From positions 1 through 64,000 of the forward strand of contig NZ_JARHTQ010000014.1 in assembly GCF_029223525.1 (NCBI RefSeq): 64,000 bases of DNA. Reading direction: 5' to 3'. Positions within the stretch are counted from its first letter, which is position 1. Each line of letters begins with the position of its first letter. Origin of the DNA: Streptantibioticus ferralitis (GTDB lineage Bacteria > Actinomycetota > Actinomycetes > Streptomycetales > Streptomycetaceae). Below are positions 24,812 to 34,234 of this stretch, in pieces. The notes under the pieces are model-generated. The model was not told the origin of the DNA and made no database searches. It was given only the letters and a program-made list of their open reading frames with translations. Made by a program: the position numbers and the translations under genes.

Positions 24812-26173
24812 TCAGATGTTCCGGAAGCGGTTGATGGCGTCGATGTGCTCGGCGCGCAGCTCGGGGTCGCGCACGCCCAGGCCCTCCTGCGGAGCGAGCG
24901 CGAGCACGCCGACCTTGCCCTGGTGGAGGTTGCGGTGCACGTCGTACGCGGCCTGACCGGTCTCCTCCAGGCTGTACGTCTTGGACAGCGTCGGGTGGAT
25001 CTTGCCCTTGGCTACCAGGCGGTTGGCCTCCCAGGCCTCGCGGTAGTTGGCGAAGTGGGAGCCGACGATGCGCTTGAGCGACATCCACAGGTAGCGGTTG
25101 TCGTACTCGTGGTGGTAGCCGGAGGTCGAGGCGCAGGTGACGATGGTGCCGCCCTTGCGGGTGACGTAGACCGACGCACCGAAGGTCTCCCGGCCCGGGT
25201 GCTCGAAGACGATGTCCACGTCCTCGCCGCCGGTCAGCTCGCGGATCCGCTTGCCGAGCCGCTTCCACTCGCGCGGGTCCTGGTTGTGCTCGTCCTTCCA
25301 GAACTTGTAGCCCTCGGCGTTGCGGTCGATGATCGCCTCGGCGCCCATCGAGCGGCAGATCTCCGCCTTCTGCGGTGAGGAGACCACGCAGATCGGGTTT
25401 GCGCCGCCGGCCAGCGCGAACTGTGTCGCGTAGCTGCCGAGCCCGCCGCTGGCGCCCCAGATGAGCACGTTGTCGCCCTGCTTCATGCCCGCGCCGTTGC
25501 GCGAGACGAGCTGGCGGTACGCGGTGGAGTTGACCAGTCCGGGGGACGCGGCCTCCTCCCACGTCAGATGCTTCGGCTTGGGCATCAGCTGGTTGGACTT
25601 GACCAGGGCGATCTCGGCCAGGCCGCCGAAGTTGGTCTCGAAGCCCCAGATGCGCTGCTCGGGGTCGAGCATCGTGTCGTTGTGGCCGTCGGCCGACTCC
25701 AGCTCGACGGACAGGCAGTGCGCGACGACCTCGTCACCCGGGCGCCAGGCGTTGACCCCGGGCCCGGTGCGCAGCACGACGCCCGCCAGGTCGGAGCCGA
25801 TGATGTGGTACGGCAGGTCGTGCCGCGCGGTCAGCGGTGACAGCTTCCCGTACCGCTCGAGGAAGGCGAAGGTCGAGACCGGCTCGAAGATGGAGGTCCA
25901 GACCGAGTTGTAGTTGACCGAGCTGGCCATGACGGCCACCAGGGCCTCGCCGGGGCCGAGTTCGGGCACCGGCACCTCGTCGAGGTGGAGGGACTTGCGC
26001 GGGTCCTTCTCGCGGGTGGTCAGGCCGGAGAACATCTCGGCCTCGTCCTTGTGCACGGTGACGGCACGGTACGACTCAGGCAACGGCAGAGCCGCGAAAT
26101 CGGCGGCGGTGACGGCGGGGGAGCCGCTGTCGGATGCGGTCGACGCGAGGATCGCGTCGAGGATGTCGTTCAC
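24812..26173 (-). CDS. ccrA: Crotonyl-CoA carboxylase/reductase
   Basis: 453 residues from a GTG at 26173 preceded by GGAGG; the open frame continues upstream without conservation. The MDR dehydrogenase fold shows IGSDLAGVVLRTGPGV, WGASGGLGSYATQFA for NADPH and FEHPGRETFGASVYV for the CoA pocket region. It reduces and carboxylates crotonyl-CoA to (2S)-ethylmalonyl-CoA, the committed step in acetyl-CoA assimilation, and also supplies extender units for polyketides. First gene of the operon ccr-ecm-MaoC-acd. A promoter with a palindromic spacer lies about 210 bases upstream, and a TetR gene is next upstream. Confidence 0.95.
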   Translation of the reverse strand: MNDILDAILASTASDSGSPAVTAADFAALPLPESYRAVTVHKDEAEMFSGLTTREKDPRKSLHLDEVPVPELGPGEALVAVMASSVNYNSVWTSIFEPVSTFAFLERYGKLSPLTARHDLPYHIIGSDLAGVVLRTGPGVNAWRPGDEVVAHCLSVELESADGHNDTMLDPEQRIWGFETNFGGLAEIALVKSNQLMPKPKHLTWEEAASPGLVNSTAYRQLVSRNGAGMKQGDNVLIWGASGGLGSYATQFALAGGANPICVVSSPQKAEICRSMGAEAIIDRNAEGYKFWKDEHNQDPREWKRLGKRIRELTGGEDVDIVFEHPGRETFGASVYVTRKGGTIVTCASTSGYHHEYDNRYLWMSLKRIVGSHFANYREAWEANRLVAKGKIHPTLSKTYSLEETGQAAYDVHRNLHQGKVGVLALAPQEGLGVRDPELRAEHIDAINRFRNI

Positions 26174-26384
26174 TTGGGGCCTCCGGCGAAGCGTTTTGGG
26201 GACGCTTGAGGGAACGCTGGGGTCTCGGTGTGCCGTCGGTTCGGCGGTGCTACGGCGAGCGCGCGGTGGCGCGCTGGGAGTGCCCCGGACGGGGTCCGGG
26301 GGAGCCTGTGACGCAGGCGTCCGGGCGCTTGGGGACAGGCGGCGTGCGAAGGGTCGCTGCACGCCGCCCGCCCGGACAGGGCCT

Positions 26385-26413
26385 AGGTTATGGCACGGGG
26401 TGCCACTCGTAAA
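26385..26413 (-). promoter_or_regulatory. Predicted ccr promoter with operator-like palindrome in the spacer
   Basis: On the minus strand a TTTACG box (26413-26408) and a TAACCT box (26390-26385) are 17 bases apart. The spacer contains the 15-base symmetric sequence TGGCACCCCGTGCCA (26405-26391). An additional half-like TTGGCAC lies just upstream. A repressor bound here would block RNA polymerase. The neighbouring TetR protein is the obvious candidate. The transcript would have a leader of about 200 bases before the ccr GTG. Confidence 0.5.
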
Positions 26414-26455
26414 GACACTGCGTGCCAACAATTTCGGACGAGTTTCACGCCAACG

Positions 26456-26493
26456 CAACACGGCCGCACCCGAAACCGGGTGCGGCCGTGTTG
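26456..26493 (-). terminator. Strong hairpin after the TetR gene
   Basis: Bases 26456-26471 are an exact inverted repeat of 26478-26493 (16 pairs) with a 6-base loop. It lies 25 bases after the TetR stop and just upstream of the ccr promoter. There is no T-run, as usual for Streptomyces terminators. It should stop TetR transcripts before the ccr promoter. The symmetric stem may also act in the other direction. Confidence 0.8.
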
Positions 26494-26518
26494 ACGCAGG
26501 TCGTGCCGGGTGTGCGGG

Positions 26519-27304
26519 TCAGGCCCCGGTGGGAGGTTCGTCGGTTTCCAGGGCCTTTTCGATGGCCCGCAGCACCTCGGCGGGGGAGGCGTCGGTACGG
26601 GCCACCGCCACCACCACCCCGCCCGCCCGGCTCTCGCGTACCGCGGGCGCGGCCTTCGCCGCCGGCTCGGTGCGGCCGACCCCCATGCCGGTGCCGAAGG
26701 TCTCCCTGATCACGTCGAAGGCATGGTTCAGCTGTGCCTCCACATCGCCCTTGCCGCCCGCCCGCAGCCAGCGCCGCAGCACGTGGTTGTGCGCGGCGAC
26801 CACCGCCGACGCGGCCACCTCGGCCAGCAGCGGATCGTCATCGCCCGCGCGGTGCGCCGCCTCGTCGAAGTGGCCCAGCAGGTAACGGGTGAACAACCGG
26901 TCATAGCGGGCGACCGACGCGATCTCGTGCTCGCGCAGCGCGGGGACCTCCCGGGTCAGCCGGTAGCGCTCGACGGACACCTCGGGCGACTCGGCGTACA
27001 TCCGCAGTACTTCGGTAATGCCGCGGCACACCGTGTCCAGCGGATGCTCGCCCTGCTCGGCGCTGTCGAGTACCGCCTGCACGCGGACCAGGGTGTCGTC
27101 GTGGTCGGGGAAGATCGCCTCTTCCTTGGAGCGGAAGTGGCGGAAGAAGGTGCGCCGGGCCACCCCCGCCGCCGCGGCGATCTCATCGACCGTGGTGGCC
27201 TCGTATCCCTTCGTCGAGAAGAGGTGCATCGCGGCCGTGGCCAGTTCCTGGCGCACGCGGTGCCGCTGTGCGGTGGTTCGGGCAGTTGAGCGCGGCTGGG
27301 ACAT
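26519..27304 (-). CDS. TetR-family transcriptional regulator
   Basis: 261 residues from ATG 27304 (another ATG at 27322 is possible). The helix-turn-helix reads TTVDEIAAAAGVARRTFFRHFRSKEEAIF, a canonical TetR N-terminus. The C-terminal ligand part ends with a charged tail (ESRAGGVVVAVARTDASPAEVLRAIEKAL). It lies between the hydroxyacyl-CoA dehydrogenase gene and ccr, all on the minus strand, and is followed by a strong terminator. A CoA-ester ligand and control of the ccr promoter are inferred from context. Confidence 0.9.
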   Translation of the reverse strand: MSQPRSTARTTAQRHRVRQELATAAMHLFSTKGYEATTVDEIAAAAGVARRTFFRHFRSKEEAIFPDHDDTLVRVQAVLDSAEQGEHPLDTVCRGITEVLRMYAESPEVSVERYRLTREVPALREHEIASVARYDRLFTRYLLGHFDEAAHRAGDDDPLLAEVAASAVVAAHNHVLRRWLRAGGKGDVEAQLNHAFDVIRETFGTGMGVGRTEPAAKAAPAVRESRAGGVVVAVARTDASPAEVLRAIEKALETDEPPTGA

Positions 27305-27407
27305 GTGGGGAACGTACTGCATTTCGGCAGGCGGTGCGCCCGGCACCCCAGCTCGGCCGGCGCCGGAGGCCAGGCCGGGGAAGACCCCGGCCCACCCCGT
27401 CGTGTCG

Positions 27408-29210
27408 TCAGGCCCTCGCATATTCGCGGAAGCCGCGGCCGGTCTTCCGGCCGAGGCAGCCCGCGGAGACCAGGTTCTCCAGCAGCGGAGCCGGAGCGAG
27501 CCCCGGGTCGCGGAACTCCCGGTGCAGCACCCGCTCGATGGCCAGCGACACATCCAGGCCGACGACGTCCAGCAGCTCGAACGGCCCCATCGGGTACCCG
27601 CCGCCCAGCTTCATCGCGGTGTCGATGGCGTCAACACTCGCGTAGTGCTCCTGAACCATCTTCACCGCGTTGTTCAGGTACGGGAACAGCAGGGCGTTGA
27701 CGATGAACCCGGCCCGGTCGCCGCAGTCCACCGGGTGCTTGCGGATGACGCCGCACACCTCGTGCACCGTGGCCCGCACGTCGTCGGCGGTGAGCACCGT
27801 CCGCACCACCTCGACGAGCTTCATCGCCGGGGCCGGGTTGAAGAAGTGCATCCCGATGACGTCCTGCGGGCGACGGGTGGCGGCCGCGATCTCCACCACC
27901 GGCAGTGAGGACGTGGTGGTCGCCAGGACCGCGCCCGGTCGGCAGACCTTGTCGAAGGTCTCGAACAGCTGCCGCTTCAGGGCGAGTTCCTCGGCGATGG
28001 CCTCCACCGCCAGGTCGACCTCGGCGAAGGCGTCAAGCGACCCCGCCGGGGTGATCCTGGCCAGCGCCGCGTCCCGGTCCGCGGCCGCCAGACGGCCCCG
28101 ATCCACCGAGCGGGCAAGGGACTTGGCGATACGGGCGACGGCGGCGTCGGCCTTCTCCTGGCTGCGGGCGGCCAGTACGACCTCGTACCCGGCCTTGGCG
28201 AAGACCTCCGCGATGCCGGTCGCCATGGTGCCGGACCCTGCCACACCGACCGAGCGCACCGTACGGCCGGCGACCTGCTGGCTGGAGTCGCCCGGGGTCT
28301 GCGGGTCGGTGACCACCTCGTGGCTGCCGGGCGAGGCGTAGGTGTAGAAGCCGCGCCCGGCCTTGCGGCCGGTGAGGCCCGCCGCGGCGAGCTGGCCCAG
28401 GATCGGTGCCGGTGCGTGCAGCCGGTCGCGCGAGGCCGAGTACATCGCCTCCAGCACGGTCTTCGCGGTGTCGATGCCGATCAGGTCCAGCAGCGCCAGC
28501 GGACCCATCGGCAGCCCGCAGCCCAGCCGCATCGCCGCGTCGATGTCCTCACGTGTCGCATACCGTGCCTCGTACATGGCGGCGGCCTGGTTGAGGTAGC
28601 CGAACAGCAGTCCGTCGGCGATGAACCCGGGCCGGTCGCCGACCGGGACCGCCTCCTTGCCGAGGCTGCGCACGAGTGCGGTCACCTGCGCCGTCGCCTC
28701 GGGCGCGGTGAGCACCGTGGAGACCACCTCGACCAGCTTCATCGCCTGCGCGGGGGCGAAGAAGTGCAGCCCCAACACCTGCTCGGGGCGCGAGGTCTCG
28801 GCCGCCAGCCGGGTCACCGACAGCGCGTTGGTGCCGGTGGTCAGGATCGCTTCCGGCTTGACGATGGCGTCGAGGGCGGTGAAGACCTCGCGCTTGAGGT
28901 CGTAGTTCTCCGGCACGACCTCGATGACCAGGTCGGCGTCGGCGGCGGCGTGCAGGTCGGTGAAGGTACGGAACCGGGCCAGTGCCTCACCGCGTTCGGC
29001 CGGGGTGAGCTTGCCGCGCTCGACGGCCCGCTCGGTGGAGTGCTCAAGGGCCGTGGTCGCGGCAACGGCGGCCTGCTCGCACCGCTCGATGCCGATGACC
29101 TCGTGTCCGGCGCGGACCAGGACCTCGGCGATACCGGAGCCCATGGTGCCGAGGCCGACGACGGCGACGGTGCGCAAGGCGGAGGGGGACGGGGTGGACG
29201 GACGGTCCAT
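27408..29210 (-). CDS. 3-hydroxyacyl-CoA dehydrogenase, tandem two-module
   Basis: 600 residues from ATG 29210. Two copies of the 3-hydroxybutyryl-CoA dehydrogenase module are joined: the first from VAVVGLGTMGSGIAEVL to RKAGRGFYTYA (about 1-290), the second from VGVAGSGTMATGIAEVF to RKTGRGFREYA. Each has its NAD-binding GxGxMG motif and a GLHFFAPAQAMKLVEVV / GMHFFNPAPAMKLVEVV catalytic histidine segment. It would interconvert acetoacetyl-CoA and 3-hydroxybutyryl-CoA, supplying crotonyl-CoA for Ccr. Module 2 has GSGTMA rather than GLGTMG but appears intact. Both are likely active. Confidence 0.93.
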   Translation of the reverse strand: MDRPSTPSPSALRTVAVVGLGTMGSGIAEVLVRAGHEVIGIERCEQAAVAATTALEHSTERAVERGKLTPAERGEALARFRTFTDLHAAADADLVIEVVPENYDLKREVFTALDAIVKPEAILTTGTNALSVTRLAAETSRPEQVLGLHFFAPAQAMKLVEVVSTVLTAPEATAQVTALVRSLGKEAVPVGDRPGFIADGLLFGYLNQAAAMYEARYATREDIDAAMRLGCGLPMGPLALLDLIGIDTAKTVLEAMYSASRDRLHAPAPILGQLAAAGLTGRKAGRGFYTYASPGSHEVVTDPQTPGDSSQQVAGRTVRSVGVAGSGTMATGIAEVFAKAGYEVVLAARSQEKADAAVARIAKSLARSVDRGRLAAADRDAALARITPAGSLDAFAEVDLAVEAIAEELALKRQLFETFDKVCRPGAVLATTTSSLPVVEIAAATRRPQDVIGMHFFNPAPAMKLVEVVRTVLTADDVRATVHEVCGVIRKHPVDCGDRAGFIVNALLFPYLNNAVKMVQEHYASVDAIDTAMKLGGGYPMGPFELLDVVGLDVSLAIERVLHREFRDPGLAPAPLLENLVSAGCLGRKTGRGFREYARA

Positions 29211-29619
29211 CGCGAAACTCCAGGGGATGTGCCCCACAAGGCAAGCGGGGCGTGACGACTGAGGGGTTGACCGCGCCCGTGTCAGCGAACACACGTGTAC
29301 CGCGGAGGAGTTGAGGCGCCCCGCGGACATCCACGCGCCCAGGCAGCGGGCACAGGGGTATCCGTGGAACGGGTGGCGGGCCCTGTCCCGGGGCCGCGCC
29401 GCGATGCCGAACCGACGAGAACCGCGATGGTGCGGTGGTGCTGTGCGCACGGAGGCTGCGTCACCAGGCCGCCATGCGCGAGAGCCGTGACACCGCGGTC
29501 GGCGGTGCACGAATCTCGTTGGGTGGAGAGTAACTCGCCAGTAACCTACGCGCCAGGGGCTTGCCCATGTGAATTGCGCCGCGTTCAGATGAGCGAGCTC
29601 GGAGGGTCGCCCGGCCCGC
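29211..29619. other. 409-base noncoding gap with a short repeated element
   Basis: No convincing reading frame. The region is the 5-prime side of the hydroxyacyl-CoA dehydrogenase gene and the 3-prime side of the radical SAM gene. The hexamer AGTAAC occurs at 29529-29534 and 29540-29545, an 11-base period (one helical turn). This suits a dimeric regulator but is about 320 bases from the start codon. No terminator of obvious strength was seen. Confidence 0.4.
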
Positions 29620-30642
29620 TCACAGCAGCGTCAGCTGTGTCGGCCCGGCCGGAACCGCCGCCTCGGCCGCCGCCGACTGAAGGCGTCGGGCCGCACCCGC
29701 GCGGGACGGGCCGATGCCGAACTCGTCGGCCAGCTCTTGGACTTGGCGGGTGATGCGGCGCTGGTACCACTTCGGGGCGTATGCGCCCTCCGCGTACATC
29801 GTTGTGTAGCGCCGGACCAGGTGGGGATGGCGTTCGGCGAGCCATGCCATGTACCACTCGCGGGCGCCCGGCCGCAGATGCAGGACCAGTGGCGTGACGG
29901 ACGTCGCCCCGGCGGCGGCGATGGCGCGCACCGTCTCGCGCAACCGGTCGGGGGAGTCCGAGAGGAACGGCAGGACCGGGGCCATCAGTACGGCACACGG
30001 GATTCCGTGTTCATTGAGCGTCCGGCACACCTCCAGGCGCTTGTCCGGGGCCGGCGTACCCGGCTCCACGTCGCGCCACAGCTGCCGGTCGGTGAACCCG
30101 ACCGAGACGGCGGTGGCCACCTCGGTGACCCGCGCCGCCTGCCCCAGAAGTTCCAGATCGCGCAGGATCAGCGAGCCCTTGGTGAGGATCGAGAACGGGT
30201 TGGCCCGGTCACGCAGCGCGCTGATGATGCCCGGCATCAGCCGGTAGCGGCCCTCGGCCCGCTGGTAACAGTCGACGTTGGTGCCCATGGCGATGTGTTC
30301 GCCGCGCCAGCGGGGTGCGGCCAGCTCGCGGCGCAGCAGCTCGGGGGCGTTGACCTTCACCACGATCTGCGAGTCGAAGTCATGACCGGTGTCGAGGTCG
30401 AGATAGCTGTGGGTGTTGCGGGCGAAGCAGTAGACGCAGGCGTGACTGCAGCCGCGGTAGGGGTTGACGGTCCACTCGAACGGCATCCGGGACGCGCCGG
30501 GTACCCGGTTGATGATCGTGCGGGCCCGTATCTCGTGGAAGGTGATGCCGCGGAACTCCGGAGTGTCGAACGTCCGCGACACGACCTCGGAGCCGAAGAG
30601 CGCGGGTGTGCTCCCGTTCAGGCCCAGGTTGTCCCAGCGCAT
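29620..30642 (-). CDS. Rv2578c-family radical SAM protein
   Basis: 340 residues. The 4Fe-4S triad is CSHACVYC (CxxxCxxC), preceded by NPYRGC, and followed by GTNVDCYQRAEGRYR and FSILTKGSLILRDLELL, typical of the SplB-like Rv2578c group that is universal in mycobacteria and Streptomyces. The C-terminus has WYMAWLAERHPHLVRRYTTMY. Radical SAM enzymes cleave S-adenosylmethionine to start radical chemistry; the reaction of this group is not known. It is monocistronic, divergent from the SRPBCC gene. Confidence 0.92.
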   Translation of the reverse strand: MRWDNLGLNGSTPALFGSEVVSRTFDTPEFRGITFHEIRARTIINRVPGASRMPFEWTVNPYRGCSHACVYCFARNTHSYLDLDTGHDFDSQIVVKVNAPELLRRELAAPRWRGEHIAMGTNVDCYQRAEGRYRLMPGIISALRDRANPFSILTKGSLILRDLELLGQAARVTEVATAVSVGFTDRQLWRDVEPGTPAPDKRLEVCRTLNEHGIPCAVLMAPVLPFLSDSPDRLRETVRAIAAAGATSVTPLVLHLRPGAREWYMAWLAERHPHLVRRYTTMYAEGAYAPKWYQRRITRQVQELADEFGIGPSRAGAARRLQSAAAEAAVPAGPTQLTLL

Positions 30643-30870
30643 GCTGCTGCCTCCTCGCGTCGCCGGTCCCCCCGATGCCCAGAATAGAACACGTGAGCGA
30701 ATATGTGTGCGAGCGGAATCCGGAAGCCGGATCCGACCGCCGTCGATGCGGGCTGGATGCGGCCCCGATTTCGGTTCGGTGGGCCTGCGGTGGTTGGCTT
30801 CTGCCCTAAGTCAGCAAGTGAGCGGATTTCCGGGGCAGCGCACCCGGAACACAAACCGGAGGACGGACAG

Positions 30871-31314
30871 ATGGCACAGGTCGAGGCCACCACTGAGCGA
30901 GTCGTCGCCGCCACGCCCGAGGCGGCGTTCGGCACCCTCGCGGACTACGCCCACGCCCGGCAGCAACTGCTGCCGGAGCAGTTCAGCGAATACGAGGTGC
31001 GCGAGGGCGGCGCCGGTGCGGGCACCCTGGTGCACTGGAAGCTGCAGGCCACCTCCAAGCGGGTGCGGGACTGCCTGCTCGACGTCAGCGAGCCGACGCC
31101 CGGGCAGCTGGTGGAGAAGGACCGCAACTCGACCATGGTCACCACCTGGACCGTGACCCCGGCCGGGGAGGGCAAGGCCAAGGTGGTCGTCCAGACGACC
31201 TGGACCGGCGCCACGGGTGTCGGAGGCTTCTTCGAGCGGACCTTCGCGCCCAAGGGGCTCAACCGTATCCACGAGCAGGTCCTGGCCAATCTCGCCGCGC
31301 ACGTCGAGAAGTAG
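30871..31314 (+). CDS. SRPBCC-family protein (START/polyketide-cyclase-like fold)
   Basis: 147 residues, with GGAGGACGG before the ATG. The sequence TTERVVAATPEAAFGTLADY, then VHWKLQATSKRVRDCLLDV, then TTWTVTPAGEGKAKVVVQTTW and a C-terminal helix (GLNRIHEQVLANLAAHVE) fits the helix-grip fold. Such proteins bind hydrophobic ligands or act as cyclases/aromatases. No polyketide genes adjoin, and this type is common as a single house gene in Streptomyces. Function unknown. Confidence 0.85.
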   Translation: MAQVEATTERVVAATPEAAFGTLADYAHARQQLLPEQFSEYEVREGGAGAGTLVHWKLQATSKRVRDCLLDVSEPTPGQLVEKDRNSTMVTTWTVTPAGEGKAKVVVQTTWTGATGVGGFFERTFAPKGLNRIHEQVLANLAAHVEK

Positions 31315-31551
31315 GACACGGCGAAACTAGGCACCGGCCGTATTCACTGAATCGAGTGGATTTAACGGCAAGGGGGGCGCGTGCTCGGCGCGCGCCGCTT
31401 AGTGGGAAATTCCCTGATGGGGTGCCAAGTGCGCTTACTTCGGCGGTAGTTGACCGCCCTTCCCTCGGACTGAGCGGCGAAAGGTCGCGCTTGCTCATTC
31501 CTGTCGCGTAATGCGAGAAATGGCCCGCGCAGGGTGACGAGGGGAGCAACA

Positions 31552-34143
31552 GTGGGCGGGACCGCACTGGCCAAGCAGGCCGGACGGGCCGAAAGCGCCG
31601 GGCAGGCCGAGACGGCCGACGGCGCGGGGCCTGTCGACAGGGCCGACAACGCGGGGCCAGGTCAGGGTGCCGAGTGGCCGGCGACGGCGGGTTGGGTGGC
31701 GGCGGACCCTGATACGGCATCGCCCGTGCCGCATCAGGGCGCCCCCGCTCCGCGCCAGATGTACGGGGTCGAGCCCTCGCACCGGGCCGAACCCGCAGAG
31801 CCCGCCCACGAGGGCCGCACGCACGGTACGGATGAGCCGCCCGCCCCAGCGGTGGAACTCAGCCCGGGCCGGGTGCGGACGGTCTTCTTCGGGCTGATGC
31901 TCACCCTGCTGCTCGCCGCCCTCGACCAGACCATCGTGGCGACCGCACTCCCCAAGATCGTCGGCGAGTTGCACGGCCTGGGCCACATGTCGTGGGTGGT
32001 GACCGCGTATCTGCTGGCCTCCACGGTGGGACTGCCGATCTACGGCAAGCTCGGCGATCTCTTCGGCCGCAAGCCGGTCTTCCAGTTCGCGATCGTCACG
32101 TTCGTCATGGGCTCGGCTCTGGCGGGCTGGTCGCACTCGATGAACGAGCTGATCGTCTTCCGCGCGGTGCAGGGAATCGGCGGCGGCGGTCTCATGATCG
32201 GCGTCCAGGCGATCATGGCGGACATCGTGCCGCCGCGACGGCGCGGCCGCTACATGGGTCTGATCAGCGCCGCGTTCGGACTGGCCTCGGTCGCGGGCCC
32301 GCCGCTCGGCGGCTGCTTCACCGACCACACCTCATGGCGCTGGTGCTTCTACGTCAACGTGCCCTTCGGCCTGATCACTCTCCTGGTGATCGCCTCGGTG
32401 CTCAAGTTGCCGAAGCCCACCGCGCGCCCGCGACTGGACGTGCTCGGCGCACTGCTGCTCGTCGCCATCTCCACCTGCCTTGTACTGCTGACGAGTTGGG
32501 GCGGTACCCGGTACGCGTGGCGGTCGGACGTGGTCGTCGGCCTCGGCGCGGGCGCGCTCGCCGCCACCGTTCTCCTCCTGGTCGTGGAGCGGTTCGCGGT
32601 CGACCCCATCATCCCGCTGTGGCTGTTCCGGGACCGGGTCTTCACCATCTGCGGACTCGTCGGCGCGGTCGTCGGTGTCGCGCTGTTCGGCGCCGCCACC
32701 TATCTGCCGACCTTCCTGCAGATGGTCGACGGGGCATCCGCCACCCGGTCAGGGCTGCTGACGCTGCCGATGACGGGCGGTGTGGTGGTGGCCTCCATCA
32801 TCTCCGGTCAACTCATCAGCCGCACCGGCCACTACAAGCCGTACCCGGTCCTCGGCTGCGCGCTCGCCGCGGTCGGCACATGGCTGCTGTCCCGGCTTGA
32901 CGCCGGCACGCCCCGCGCGGTGTACAGCGGTTGGATGGCCCTGCTGGGCGTGGGCATCGGACTGTGTCTGCCGGTGCTCGTACTGGCCGTGCAGAACACC
33001 GTCCGGCCCGCCGACCTGGGTACCGGAACCTCCGCCAACAACTACTTCCGGCAGATCGGCGGTTCGCTGGGCGCGGCCGTCTTCGGCACGCTCTTCGCCC
33101 ACCGGCTCGCCGCCCGCCTCGCCGCCCGACTGCCGCACCCGGCGCGGCTGCCCGACCCGGACTCGATCACCCCGCAGCTGGTGCACGCGTTGCCCGCACC
33201 GCTGCGGGACGGCTATGTGCGGGCCTACGCGGAAGCCATGCCGCGGATCTACCTGTACCTGGTGCCGGTGCTCGTCTCCGGTTTCCTGCTCGCCCTTCTG
33301 CTCAAGGAGAGAACCCCGGTGACCCAGAACGGCCCGGCAACCGGTGCGCAGTCGCTCATCCCCGAGGCACGGTCCGGCATCGGCGCGGGCGTACCCGTGT
33401 GCGGCACGGTCCAGCACTCCGACGGCACCACGGTGGCCCGCGCGGCCCTCACCCTCATCGACGCCTCCGGCCGGCAGATCGGCCGCGGCGCCACCGGTGA
33501 GGACGGGCGGTACGCGCTCAGCACACCGGGCAACGGCAGCTATGTGCTCATCGCGGCGGCGGGCGGCCATCAGCCGCAGGCGGTCAGTGTCACGGTAGGG
33601 GAGCGCCCGGTCGACCTCGACGTGGTGCTCGGCGGCGCCGGGCGGCTGGCAGGCGCGGTGCTGACCGCCGACGGCACGCCGGTGCGGGACGCGATCGTGA
33701 CGTTGACGGACGTACGCGGGGAGGTGGTGGCCAGCACCCGCAGCGGACGCGAGGGCGGCTACGTCCTCACCGAGCTCATCGCGGGCGAGTACACGCTGGC
33801 CGCGAGCGCTCCCGCGTTCCGTCCCGCGGCACTGCCGGTCTCCGTCCAGGCGGCCCGGGAGACCCGCCAGGACGTGGAGTTGGCGGGCGGCGCGGTCCTG
33901 CGCGGCACCGTCCGCGCACCCGGCGGCCGGCCGGTGGAGGAAGCGCGGGTCACCCTGCTGGACGCGGCGGGCAACGTCGTCGACTCGGTCACCACCGGCA
34001 CCGACGGTGTGTTCCGCTTCGTCGACCTCGCGGCCGGTTCGTACACCGTGATCGCCGCGGGCTACCCGCCGGTGGCCACCGTCCTCCAGGTCGCGGGCGG
34101 CGGCCGTACGGAACGCGATCTGCAACTGGGCCACGAGGACTGA
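31552..34143 (+). CDS. DHA2 MFS transporter fused to carboxypeptidase-regulatory-like repeats
   Basis: 863 residues from a GTG with GAGGGGA upstream. Residues 1-110 are a disordered Ala/Gly/Pro/Glu-rich leader. About 110-600 form a 14-helix EmrB/QacA-type exporter: LDQTIVATALPKIVGEL, GKLGDLFGRKP (motif A) and GPPLGGCFTDHTSWRW (motif C). From about 620, three beta-sandwich repeats of about 80 residues follow, each with a G-T-V start and a DGRYALST / GGYVLTEL / GVFRFVDL pattern typical of CarboxypepD_reg or Cna-B-like domains. The tail side is uncertain; if the C-terminus is cytoplasmic as for most 14-TM exporters, the domains are inside. Cargo unknown. Confidence 0.88.
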   Translation: MGGTALAKQAGRAESAGQAETADGAGPVDRADNAGPGQGAEWPATAGWVAADPDTASPVPHQGAPAPRQMYGVEPSHRAEPAEPAHEGRTHGTDEPPAPAVELSPGRVRTVFFGLMLTLLLAALDQTIVATALPKIVGELHGLGHMSWVVTAYLLASTVGLPIYGKLGDLFGRKPVFQFAIVTFVMGSALAGWSHSMNELIVFRAVQGIGGGGLMIGVQAIMADIVPPRRRGRYMGLISAAFGLASVAGPPLGGCFTDHTSWRWCFYVNVPFGLITLLVIASVLKLPKPTARPRLDVLGALLLVAISTCLVLLTSWGGTRYAWRSDVVVGLGAGALAATVLLLVVERFAVDPIIPLWLFRDRVFTICGLVGAVVGVALFGAATYLPTFLQMVDGASATRSGLLTLPMTGGVVVASIISGQLISRTGHYKPYPVLGCALAAVGTWLLSRLDAGTPRAVYSGWMALLGVGIGLCLPVLVLAVQNTVRPADLGTGTSANNYFRQIGGSLGAAVFGTLFAHRLAARLAARLPHPARLPDPDSITPQLVHALPAPLRDGYVRAYAEAMPRIYLYLVPVLVSGFLLALLLKERTPVTQNGPATGAQSLIPEARSGIGAGVPVCGTVQHSDGTTVARAALTLIDASGRQIGRGATGEDGRYALSTPGNGSYVLIAAAGGHQPQAVSVTVGERPVDLDVVLGGAGRLAGAVLTADGTPVRDAIVTLTDVRGEVVASTRSGREGGYVLTELIAGEYTLAASAPAFRPAALPVSVQAARETRQDVELAGGAVLRGTVRAPGGRPVEEARVTLLDAAGNVVDSVTTGTDGVFRFVDLAAGSYTVIAAGYPPVATVLQVAGGGRTERDLQLGHED

Positions 34144-34203
34144 ACGGCCTATCGCCCGCAGGCGGGTCGAGCGGAGGCGGCGGTTACGCCCCGCCCCTGC
34201 CCT

Positions 34204-34234
34204 CGCTCAGTGTGACCCCCGCTCAGTGTGACCC
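34204..34234. repeat. Short tandem duplication at a gene end
   Basis: CGCTCAGTGTGACCC occurs at 34204-34218 and again at 34220-34234. It duplicates the last codons and stop of the minus-strand membrane protein gene. The second copy lies beyond the stop. It is a small slippage-type duplication with no clear function. Confidence 0.6.

Noticed and set aside
26174-26384. Small ORFs in the ccr leader
   Set aside because: No SD or conserved sequence; treated as untranslated leader.
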